A DNA stretch of 49,068 nucleotides from contig DUEY01000017.1 in assembly GCA_011174795.1 (NCBI GenBank), positions 1 to 49,068 on the forward strand, read 5' to 3'. Made by a program: the position numbers and the translations under genes. Origin of the DNA: Dehalococcoidia bacterium (lineage in GTDB: Bacteria; Chloroflexota; Dehalococcoidia; SZUA-161). Under the pieces are notes generated by a model. That model did no database searches and had not been told where the DNA came from. It was given only the letters and a program-made list of their open reading frames with translations. Below, in pieces: positions 1 through 6,855 of the stretch (its first letter is position 1; each line of letters opens with the position of its first letter).

Positions 1-1020
1 TCCTCCCATCTTAAACTCGGTATTGGGAACTTTTACCGAATCTGCTTTGGAAATAGTATGTATCTCTCTACAGAGGATTTGTCAACTATATGTGCTAGTC
101 CGATACTGTAAATCGTCAGCGTAAATAGGACACTTTTAGGACAGAGGCTAATGGACACGTTGGGGCTTGCTCGTACTCAATCGAGGCAGTAAAGTACTTT
201 TTGAAGCTGCAGCGATACTCTAATCGTGATTTCGACAGCCTGAATAGGGTGTGACCATAGAAAGCTACGGTTTGTAAGACAAGATGCCTTCGTGTTGAAG
301 CTAGGATTTTCGTGGTCTGCAGCTAAATACCCCATGTTCGACCTTCTGAGTCGCTTTTTGGCCGACCTTCTGAGTTGACCTTCCGAAGACCCTAGTAACA
401 CACTAGTAATTAACCGATCCTCGATATCCTTTTCCTAATTAAGTAGATATCACGCTATAATGCGGGATATCAGTTTTAGCCAGCCTTTTTACTCTATTTT
501 CCCCGCCGTAGACCTCTACTTCGGGCCCTATGTCGTCTCCATAAGATCTGCCAAACGTCGTACTACCAAGAAATGTATCGTATGTGTCTCACAAACCCAA
601 GTAATTATCAGCGGCCGCTATTTTCCCCTATTGCGTCCGGGGCTCTACTAGAGCGACTCTAGCCCTTGGCGCTTAAGGTAAGCTATTTACATTCCTAAAA
701 AGGCTTGAGCAATCAGCACAAAGACATATCTCAAAGGACTTATAAACAGTGATAACAAAATTGCTATGGGGACCGAGGAAAGACTATCTGTGTTCGCTTC
801 GCGGTCTGTCCACGAGGCATCGGAAGCATGCTCCATCCCAATACTACATAAGATAAGGTACGAAGGCTTTGCTTATCGTGAACCGTATTATAAGCTGATA
901 CAATTATGAGTGTTAGGAGCTTACGTGGCTAAATAGCTAGAGCGAATACAGTTTTAAATGTTCTTTCTTTTGTTACCGAAGCTCCACCATATCCTTCAGA
1001 ATATATTAGAACTATTTAAA
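1..1020. other. gene-poor stretch at window start
   Basis: About 1 kb without a convincing coding region. The two track ORFs here (74 and 63 aa) have low-complexity-free but unrecognisable translations, no good ribosome binding sites, and stop-rich surroundings, so I treat them as chance ORFs. No tRNA cloverleaf was found. The only structure seen is a short direct repeat, CGACCTTCTGAGT, at 339-351 and 363-375, followed by a degenerate third copy. The stretch lies downstream of metF1 on the minus strand; no obvious terminator hairpin follows metF1. Confidence 0.6.
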
Positions 1021-1899
1021 CTAGTTAAGTTCAGCCTCTTTAATGATCTCCGGAATAAGGTCGTCCCAGCCCAGAGGCATAATATGTACTCCCTGGCATA
1101 GTGGTTTTAACTGCCGAATGATTCGGGCTGTGATATTAACAGCCTTTTTTTTACGGTCTTCACTCTTCGTGTTTGCCATCTCCTGGACAAGCTCTTCGGG
1201 AACATTTATCCCGGCGACATTCTGGTTCATGAATCGAGCCATAGCCGCGCTCTTTAGCACCACGATACCAGCTATAACCGGCACCGTAAAACTTTGGGTT
1301 TCATTCATAAAGCGCTCGAAAGACTCTGGCTCATAAACAGCCTGGGTTTGAAAAAACTTAGCACCTGCTGCGATTTTCTTTTCCATCTTTATGATTTGTG
1401 GTTCCAGAGGCTCGGCTGTGGGTGTTACCACCGCACCAAGAAAGAAATCTGGTTTGCCCTCCAGTTCGTGGCCGGACATATCATGCCCCCCATTGAGAAA
1501 GCTGGCAGCCTTGAGCAATTGCACAGAATCGATGTCATATACTGGTTTAGCATCGCGGTCATCGCCAAGAACTGGATGATCACCGGTAAGACACAGCACA
1601 TTTCTAATACCGAGAGTCCATGCACTCAGTAAGTCGGATTGAAGAGCAAGGCGATTACGATCCCGGCAGGTAAGCTGAAATACAGGCTCGAGTTTTCGCT
1701 CTACCAGCTTGGTGCAAAGAGCCAGTGAGCCTACACGCATTACCGCACTCTGTAAATCGGTCACGTTAATGGCGACTACCTGCCCACGTAGTTTTTCTGC
1801 ATCTTCCAAACATCGCTCAATATCTACGCCCTTGGGAGGACCAATCTCACCAGTTATGACGAATTTCCCGGAATCGAGAGCCTGTTGTAACTTGCTCAT
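1021..1899 (-). CDS. metF: methylenetetrahydrofolate reductase, MetF family (copy 1)
   Basis: A 292-aa TIM-barrel flavoprotein of the MetF family, which reduces 5,10-methylene-THF to 5-methyl-THF in the methyl branch of the Wood-Ljungdahl pathway or in methionine synthesis. Family signatures are visible in order: GEIGPP near residue 18 (with the conserved Glu), NVTD, TCRDRNR, LCLTGDHP, FFQTQAVY and a C-terminal HIMPLGWDDLIPEI. The length matches short acetogen-type MetF without the regulatory domain of eukaryotic MTHFR. The start follows a GGAG at suitable spacing (AAAGGAGCGAACTAATG). It lies 48 nt behind metV1 and is surely co-transcribed with it, matching the MetV-MetF pairing of acetogens. 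A diverged paralogue (metF2) lies at 6856-7788. The electron donor cannot be read from the sequence; MetV is the expected docking partner. Confidence 0.9.
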   Translation of the reverse strand: MSKLQQALDSGKFVITGEIGPPKGVDIERCLEDAEKLRGQVVAINVTDLQSAVMRVGSLALCTKLVERKLEPVFQLTCRDRNRLALQSDLLSAWTLGIRNVLCLTGDHPVLGDDRDAKPVYDIDSVQLLKAASFLNGGHDMSGHELEGKPDFFLGAVVTPTAEPLEPQIIKMEKKIAAGAKFFQTQAVYEPESFERFMNETQSFTVPVIAGIVVLKSAAMARFMNQNVAGINVPEELVQEMANTKSEDRKKKAVNITARIIRQLKPLCQGVHIMPLGWDDLIPEIIKEAELN

Positions 1900-1947
1900 T
1901 AGTTCGCTCCTTTTTCAATATCCCATAGGTTGAATGATCAGAAATTG

Positions 1948-2667
1948 CTAATCGTAATTAAGAACCTTATGTTCACCAGCCAGAGAAGCAAAGGTAGCCT
2001 CACCATCTCCGAGTTGAAGACTTCGGGGCCGACTCCATTTACTATGCGCTTTGGGATTTATATAATCCTTAAGCTGCTCCAAGCGCCCCAGCGCCTTCAG
2101 CCTGTCGTAGATTAGCTGCCATCCGCAATCCCGGTTTCTATCGACCTCACACTTTCCATTCTTGGCACCACCGCAAGGACCGTTAAGTAAACTTTTCGCG
2201 CAAAGAGTAACCGGGCAGAGTCCACCCGTGTACTCAACAACACATTCGCCGCACAGTGAGCAGTATTCAGTTATGAAATCATCCGAAACAGTTTCGCCGC
2301 CAAATATAGTATCGCAACCGGGATGCACCATTTCACCATCGGTGGCATCCATAACGGTATGAAATCCCTGCCCGCAGGCGAGAACCAGGAATGAATCCGC
2401 CTCCTTGATCCGGTCTGCATATTGCTCCTGAAGGTATTTTTTAGTATTCGAGAGCTTACAGAGTGAAACCCCTGGCGGTTGTGGTACGCACCAGCCGATA
2501 ACATTAGCGCCCTTTTCTTTCAGCCGCTTTGCCATCGCCTCTGTCTCAGCGACTCCGCCCGAATGGCATTTAGCCGCACAATTATCACAGCCAACAACGA
2601 ATACCTTTTCTCCGGGTTTTAGGTTAGCCATGATCTCATCTATCGGCTTTTGAATAGTGGCGTGCAT
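1948..2667 (-). CDS. metV: MetV-like iron-sulfur/zinc partner of methylene-THF reductase (copy 1)
   Basis: A 239-aa Cys-rich protein of the MetV / MTHFR C-terminal-like family. In acetogens this family forms the small subunit that carries iron-sulfur and zinc sites and passes electrons to MetF flavin. Visible motifs: VVGCDNCAAKCHSGG near residue 25, ACGQG, HPGCDTIFGG, then a dense C-terminal cluster YCSLCGECVVEYTGGLCPVTLCAKSLLNGPCGG...CEV...CGWQ. The start is supported by AGGAGG nine bases upstream. It is the first gene of the minus-strand arm, preceded by a leader of about 260 nt with two hairpins and a promoter with a CsoR-family-like operator. The paralogue at 6199-6843 sits behind hydrogenase genes, so the two MetV proteins may have different electron donors. 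Confidence 0.85.
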   Translation of the reverse strand: MHATIQKPIDEIMANLKPGEKVFVVGCDNCAAKCHSGGVAETEAMAKRLKEKGANVIGWCVPQPPGVSLCKLSNTKKYLQEQYADRIKEADSFLVLACGQGFHTVMDATDGEMVHPGCDTIFGGETVSDDFITEYCSLCGECVVEYTGGLCPVTLCAKSLLNGPCGGAKNGKCEVDRNRDCGWQLIYDRLKALGRLEQLKDYINPKAHSKWSRPRSLQLGDGEATFASLAGEHKVLNYD

Positions 2668-2782
2668 CTGAACAACCTCCTATTTCGTATGCTTCTTAAT
2701 CAGTTGCTTTTAAAGTTACCGACGTTTCTTTATAGATAGACTAACGGACTATAGAGAATAACTTAGAGTGACTAAATACTAT

Positions 2783-2830
2783 AAAGATAGAGGCGACCAG
2801 CCCAACTTCTATCACGTCGCCTCTATCTTT
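2783..2830. repeat. perfect 15-bp inverted repeat (hairpin) in the metV1 leader
   Basis: AAAGATAGAGGCGAC (2783-2797) pairs perfectly with GTCGCCTCTATCTTT (2816-2830) across an 18-nt loop. On the plus strand the right arm runs into TTTTT, as in an intrinsic terminator, but no gene lies upstream in that direction. On the minus strand the hairpin lies in the untranslated leader between the promoter at 2936-2965 and metV1. It may be an attenuator, the end of a short leader RNA, or an insulator between the divergent arms. Confidence 0.6.
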
Positions 2831-2896
2831 TTGTCGCAAGGTCATAGATACAATTTCGTGCAGTGTATGCTTTGCTTAATCAGCAGCAGTTTCCAT

Positions 2897-2918
2897 AAAA
2901 AAAGAGCGTTGAAACGCT
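2897..2918 (-). terminator. small terminator-like hairpin with U-tract just after the metV1 transcription start
   Basis: Read on the minus strand, AGCGT-TTCA-ACGCT is a 5-bp stem with a 4-nt loop, followed by CTTTTTTT. It would begin only about 12 nt after the start site predicted from the promoter at 2936-2965. The stem is short, so it may pause or attenuate transcription rather than terminate it. Confidence 0.35.
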
Positions 2919-2935
2919 GCGTCCATACGTTAAGA

Positions 2936-2965
2936 ATTATACCCCGCGGGGGTATACAATGTCAA
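2936..2965 (-). promoter_or_regulatory. sigma70-type promoter for metV1-metF1
   Basis: On the minus strand TTGACA (plus 2960-2965) is followed by 18 nt and then a perfect TATAAT (plus 2936-2941). The spacer contains almost the whole palindrome TATACCCC-GCG-GGGGTATA, so a repressor bound there would block RNA polymerase. The transcript would start near 2929 and run through a leader of about 260 nt to metV1. Confidence 0.65.
2938..2956. promoter_or_regulatory. CsoR/RcnR/CstR-family-like operator palindrome
   Basis: TATACCCC (2938-2945), GCG, GGGGTATA (2949-2956) is a perfect 8+3+8 palindrome. G/C-tract palindromes flanked by TATA are typical operators of the CsoR superfamily, whose members sense Cu(I), Ni/Co, formaldehyde or persulfide. 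It overlaps the -10 and spacer of the metV1 promoter. No regulator of this family is encoded in the window, so the identification rests on operator shape alone. Confidence 0.5.
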
Positions 2966-3071
2966 CCTTAAGAATACGATACATAACACGACGGGTAGAA
3001 CAAATACATTAGCTTCGAAATTTGACTCCAATATATGTTGCCGTATTATTGCCGAGCGTTCTCCGATGATG

Positions 3072-3087
3072 TATACCCTAGGGTGGA
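3072..3087. promoter_or_regulatory. second, imperfect CsoR-family-like palindrome
   Basis: TATACCC-TA-GGGTGGA, with a perfect core ACCCTAGGGT at 3075-3084. It overlaps the -35 element of the predicted hydrogenase promoter. Its resemblance to the palindrome at 2938-2956 suggests that both arms of the divergent locus answer to the same regulator. Confidence 0.35.
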
Positions 3088-3112
3088 CATGAATTCGTAT
3101 TTGGAATATACT
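3084..3112 (+). promoter_or_regulatory. sigma70-type promoter for the hydrogenase-metVF operon
   Basis: TGGACA (3084-3089), 17-nt spacer, TATACT (3107-3112). A start near 3120 would leave a leader of about 95 nt before the small-subunit ATG at 3216. The -35 element overlaps an operator-like palindrome. Confidence 0.5.
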
Positions 3113-3215
3113 GATACTAGTACAGATGGAGGCGGTTTATTCTCTTTTTTTTGCCTGTTTGCAGCAATTGCAGAGCCCTTTATAGGAATTGCGCTATCTA
3201 AATATTGGAGGGATT

Positions 3216-4106
3216 ATGGCAAATATAAAGACCGAAGAATATCCTGTAATCTGGTTACAGGGTGCCACGTGCACAGGTTGTTCGGTATCAGTTCTCAACT
3301 CAGTCAGCCCCACCATTAAAAACGTGCTTGTCGACGAGGTCATTCCCGGCAAGCACGTTAATCTTAGATTTCAGGCCACTGTAATGGCTGGCGCCGGGGA
3401 ACTGGTAATCAAAGCACTCGAGGAGACATGGAAGGCGAAGAAAGGCGGCTACGTTCTGGTAATGGAGGGGGCAATACCTACGAAGGGGGATGGTGCCTAC
3501 GGCTCTATAGGAGAAGATAAGGAAGGTAAACCTGTATCCATAGACTCCAGGGTAGAGAACCTGGGCCGTGACGCACTTGCTGTGATAGCTCTCGGCACAT
3601 GCGCATCTTTTGGAGGCATACCGGCAGCTAAACCCAATCCGTCTGAATGCGTCAGCGTCGGACAGCTCTTCAAATCACGTAATGTGACTACTCCCTTAAT
3701 AAATGTCCCCGGCTGCCCTCCGCATCCCGATTGGTTCGTAGGAACAGTAGCCAGTGTACTGCTGAATGGTCTACCTAAAGAAGGCGAACTTGACGAATGG
3801 AGCCGTCCTAGGGCTTTCTACGGGCAGTTGATCCATGAGAACTGCCCGCGGCGTGCCTATTATGATGAGCAGAAGTTCGCTAAGAAGCTCAGCGACCCCG
3901 GCTGTCTGTATGAACTTGGCTGCAAGGGGCCGGTAACGCATGCCGACTGTCCGCTCAGGATGTGGAACAACGGCGTCAACTGGTGCGTCGCCTGCGGAGG
4001 GCTCTGCATTGGCTGTGCTGCTCCCGGGTTCCCTGACTTGGTTTCGCCAATGTATGCGAAGACAGCAGATATTACTTTGCCGAATATAGGTCAAAGGGTG
4101 GTTTAA
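3216..4106 (+). CDS. [NiFe]-hydrogenase small subunit without Tat signal
   Basis: A 296-aa iron-sulfur subunit that relays electrons from the NiFe site. Proximal-cluster ligands are visible as CTGC at residues 19-22, GTCASFGG and PGCPPHP. The distal and medial cluster region follows as HENCPRRAYY, CLYELGCKGP, DCPLRMWNNGVNWC and LCIGCAAPGFPD. This is the pattern of group 1/2 uptake-type enzymes rather than F420-reducing or bifurcating types. I start at ATG 3216 rather than the track start, because TTGGAGGG sits just upstream and the clusters follow at normal distance. There is no twin-arginine leader, so the enzyme should be cytoplasmic, unlike membrane-bound group 1 enzymes. It is followed by the large subunit after 4 nt and belongs to the hydrogenase-protease-metV2-metF2 operon. 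Confidence 0.92.
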   Translation: MANIKTEEYPVIWLQGATCTGCSVSVLNSVSPTIKNVLVDEVIPGKHVNLRFQATVMAGAGELVIKALEETWKAKKGGYVLVMEGAIPTKGDGAYGSIGEDKEGKPVSIDSRVENLGRDALAVIALGTCASFGGIPAAKPNPSECVSVGQLFKSRNVTTPLINVPGCPPHPDWFVGTVASVLLNGLPKEGELDEWSRPRAFYGQLIHENCPRRAYYDEQKFAKKLSDPGCLYELGCKGPVTHADCPLRMWNNGVNWCVACGGLCIGCAAPGFPDLVSPMYAKTADITLPNIGQRVV

Positions 4107-4110
4107 GAAA

Positions 4111-5670
4111 ATGGGCAAAATTGTAATCGATCCTATTACCCGTATCGAAGGACACCTGAAAGTTGAAGCGATGGTGGAGGGAGGAGAGGTAAAAGAGGCT
4201 AGAAGTTCAGGCACTCTGTTTCGTGGCTTTGAGATTATATTGCGAGGTCGTGATCCTCGTGACGCCAATCGGATAACTCAGCGTATCTGTGGAGTATGTC
4301 CTACGAGTCATTCCACAGCCGCTGCCCTGTGCCTGGACAGCGCATTCGGCCTTGGCGGTTCCATACCGGACAACGGCAGGCTTATACGCAACCTCATTCT
4401 AGGCGCCGCTCACATCGCCGACCATATCCTTCATTTCTACCACTTGACCGCTCTCGACTATGTAGATGTGACTAAGGTGGCTAAATACGATGGTAACGAC
4501 ACCACACTTAATTCGGTGAAGGATTTTATCGAACGTGGCGAACTTGGGCCTTTCGTGCCACGCTATGAAGGAGATTATCGTTTCCCGGCTGAGGTCGACC
4601 AGCAACTGGTAGGTCATTACATAGAGGCTCTTCGGATGCGGCGCAAGGCACAGGAGATGTGCGCCATATTTGCCGGGAAGATGCCGCATAATATGAGTAT
4701 CGTACCTGGCGGGGTCACTGAGATACCTACGGTAGATAAGATAGCTTCCTTCTTATGGAGGCTAAACGAGCTCAGAACCTTTATCGACAATGTCTACCTG
4801 CCGGATGTTCTGGCAGCGGCGGAGTTTTATAGCGACTACTTTGAGATAGGTGCCGGTTGCCGCAATCTTCTATCCTATGGCGGCTATGAACTCGATGGAA
4901 AAGACCCCGACCTTACCAGGAGGAAGCGGCTCTTCAAACAGGGTACAGTCAGCGCTGAACTGAAGCTGGGTACCCTGGACACCGGTTACATCACCGAGGA
5001 GGTAAAGCATTCGTGGTATGAGGATTCCACCAGCGGCCGCAAGCCTACCCAGGGTGAGACTATGCCCAAAGAGGGCAAGAGCGGAGCTTACTCGTGGATA
5101 AAGTCGCCGCGATACGATGGCCGGGTCTACGAGGTAGGGCCCCTAGCGCGGGTGATGGCCACCTACCTTGCTGGTGACGAGAAGGTGAAGTCGATTGTAG
5201 ACCCAGCTCTGGCGAAGTTCAAGGCAGGACCCGAGGTTATGTTCTCGACGCTGGGACGACACCTGGCGAGGGCAGTCAGCTGTAAGGTGGTGGCGGATAC
5301 CATGCCAGGCTGGCTGCTCGAACTCAAACCGGGTGAGCCTGTTTATCAGGAGTACGAGATACCTGAAGAGTCGACAGGCATGGGCCTGGTCGACGCTGCC
5401 AGGGGCGCACTGGGACACTGGATCGAAATTAAAGATAAGCGGATAGCCAATTACCAGTGTGTTGTTCCCAGTACATGGAATATGTCGCCTCGTGATGATA
5501 AAGACCAACCCGGTCCCTTAGAGCAGGCAATCACAGGCACAAGGATAAAAGATGAGGCAAATCCCTTCGAGATTGTACGTATTGTTCGGTCTTTCGACCC
5601 CTGTCTTGCCTGCGCTATACACGTTATTACCCCCAAAGGAAGAATATTAGGCAAGTACCGCGTGTCATGA
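4111..5670 (+). CDS. [NiFe]-hydrogenase large (catalytic) subunit
   Basis: A 519-aa NiFe-binding subunit that splits or forms H2. Both Cys pairs that hold the metal are intact: RICGVC (Cys60, Cys63) and DPCLACAIH (Cys498, Cys501, His504). A 15-residue tail follows His504 and is expected to be clipped by the endopeptidase encoded next. The N-terminal VIDPITRIEGHL is the usual start of the family. The gene follows the small subunit by 4 nt with an AGGGTGG ribosome binding site. No cytochrome b, twin-arginine or Hdr/diaphorase subunit follows; instead the operon continues with protease, metV2 and metF2. This suggests the electrons go to the MetVF pair. Nickel insertion and cyanide-ligand genes (hyp) are not in the window. 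Confidence 0.95.
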   Translation: MGKIVIDPITRIEGHLKVEAMVEGGEVKEARSSGTLFRGFEIILRGRDPRDANRITQRICGVCPTSHSTAAALCLDSAFGLGGSIPDNGRLIRNLILGAAHIADHILHFYHLTALDYVDVTKVAKYDGNDTTLNSVKDFIERGELGPFVPRYEGDYRFPAEVDQQLVGHYIEALRMRRKAQEMCAIFAGKMPHNMSIVPGGVTEIPTVDKIASFLWRLNELRTFIDNVYLPDVLAAAEFYSDYFEIGAGCRNLLSYGGYELDGKDPDLTRRKRLFKQGTVSAELKLGTLDTGYITEEVKHSWYEDSTSGRKPTQGETMPKEGKSGAYSWIKSPRYDGRVYEVGPLARVMATYLAGDEKVKSIVDPALAKFKAGPEVMFSTLGRHLARAVSCKVVADTMPGWLLELKPGEPVYQEYEIPEESTGMGLVDAARGALGHWIEIKDKRIANYQCVVPSTWNMSPRDDKDQPGPLEQAITGTRIKDEANPFEIVRIVRSFDPCLACAIHVITPKGRILGKYRVS

Positions 5671-5701
5671 TTAAATACCATGCAAGTAAGAGCTTAATTA
5701 G

Positions 5702-6172
5702 ATGAAAAAAACCGTGGTTCTCGGTGCCGGCAATGAACTGTTGGGGGATGAGGGTGTCGGGGTTCATGCAGTTCGTATATTGCATGAGGAACTGCCGCTT
5801 TCTCATACCGACATCGAGGTTATTGATGGAGGAACATCCCCTGATATATGCCACCTCATTCAGGGCGCTTATAAGCTTGTAATAGTAGATGCTGTGAAGG
5901 GTGGCTTTGCGCCGGGGACGATCTACCGCTTTACCCCAGACCAGATAGCTCAGGAAAATATAGTGACCACCTCGGTACACCAGGTTGGCATTCTGGAAGC
6001 TCTCAAGATGATGGAGTTAATGGGTGATAAACCCGAGGAGACCGTTATCATAGGGATAGAGCCCTCGGATATAGCGGTAGGGCTTGAGCTATCGCAGGAG
6101 TTGCTGGCCCGAATGCCTGAGTTCATTCAGATTATCTGCGGAGAGATTGGTTTATCTCTTGATACGAACTAA
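5702..6172 (+). CDS. hydrogenase maturation endopeptidase (HyaD/HycI family)
   Basis: A 156-aa protease that removes the C-terminal tail of the large subunit after nickel insertion. The family start VLGAGNELLGDEGVG (with the metal-sensing Glu/Asp residues), the IDGGTSPD segment, VDAVKGG, and SVHQVGILEAL with the conserved His are all present. Length is normal for the family. It lies 31 nt behind the large subunit and immediately before metV2, so it is dedicated to this hydrogenase. Confidence 0.92.
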   Translation: MKKTVVLGAGNELLGDEGVGVHAVRILHEELPLSHTDIEVIDGGTSPDICHLIQGAYKLVIVDAVKGGFAPGTIYRFTPDQIAQENIVTTSVHQVGILEALKMMELMGDKPEETVIIGIEPSDIAVGLELSQELLARMPEFIQIICGEIGLSLDTN

Positions 6173-6198
6173 ACCGGAAATGAAAAGAGGGTATAAAT

Positions 6199-6843
6199 AT
6201 GCTGACTACTGAGCAAAAACCACTTGAGCAACTGCTGGAGTACCTGGATAGAGAAAAAAGTGTTTTTCTCATTGGTTGCAGGGGATGCGCTGAGGGCTGC
6301 CATACTGGTGGCGAACAGGAAGTCCTTGATATGAAGCAAAGACTGGAAGAAGCGGGTAAAACCATAACCGGCACGTCCCTTATCGACTTCATGTGCAATG
6401 AGAGCCTGGTCAGGATGACATTGCAGGCGCATGAGGATGCTATCCTATCTGCGGAATCTTTGCTGGCTCTATGCTGCGGCATTGGAGTTCAGGCGACTTC
6501 CTCGGTAGTCGACAAGATTGTCCACCCCGGGTGCAACACTGTTTCTATGGGCGGTCGGCATGGGGAATGGAGGGAGGGCGAACGTTGTATGGAGTGCGGC
6601 GATTGTGTTCTGGAGTTTACAGGAGGTATTTGCCCCATTGCCAGATGCTCAAAGATGCTTCTTAACGGTCCTTGCGGGGGCTCATCCGACGGAAAGTGCG
6701 AGGTCTCACCAGATGTGCCTTGCGCCTGGCAGTTAATAATCGAGCGATTAACGAAGCTGGGCCGTCTGGATAAGTTAGAGAGGATCGTGGCACCGAAAGA
6801 CTGGAGCGTTAGCCTTATGTCTGGCGCAGCAAGCAAACGATAG
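6199..6843 (+). CDS. metV: MetV-like iron-sulfur/zinc partner of methylene-THF reductase (copy 2)
   Basis: A 214-aa paralogue of the protein at 1948-2667. It has the same Cys layout: LIGCRGCAEGCHTGGEQE, LCCGIGVQ, HPGCNTVSMGG, CMECGDCVLEFTGGICPIARCSKMLLNGPCGG, CEVSPDVPCAWQ. GAGGG lies ahead of the ATG. Its place between the hydrogenase protease and metF2 (12 nt gap) makes it the likely electron link between hydrogenase and MetF. That link is inferred from gene order; no such complex is named here from knowledge. The C-terminus is shorter than copy 1 and lacks its extra roughly 25 residues. Confidence 0.85.
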   Translation: MLTTEQKPLEQLLEYLDREKSVFLIGCRGCAEGCHTGGEQEVLDMKQRLEEAGKTITGTSLIDFMCNESLVRMTLQAHEDAILSAESLLALCCGIGVQATSSVVDKIVHPGCNTVSMGGRHGEWREGERCMECGDCVLEFTGGICPIARCSKMLLNGPCGGSSDGKCEVSPDVPCAWQLIIERLTKLGRLDKLERIVAPKDWSVSLMSGAASKR

Positions 6844-6855
6844 AGAGGAAATGCG

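Noticed and set aside
177-651. Two ORFs of 74 and 63 aa in the first kilobase
   Set aside because: No ribosome binding site, no recognisable sequence pattern, and opposite strands in stop-rich DNA; treated as chance frames.
770-800. GAGGAAAGA stretch resembling RNase P RNA conserved region I
   Set aside because: The rest of the RNase P core, including the matching 3' ACAGA-type region and stems, is absent nearby.
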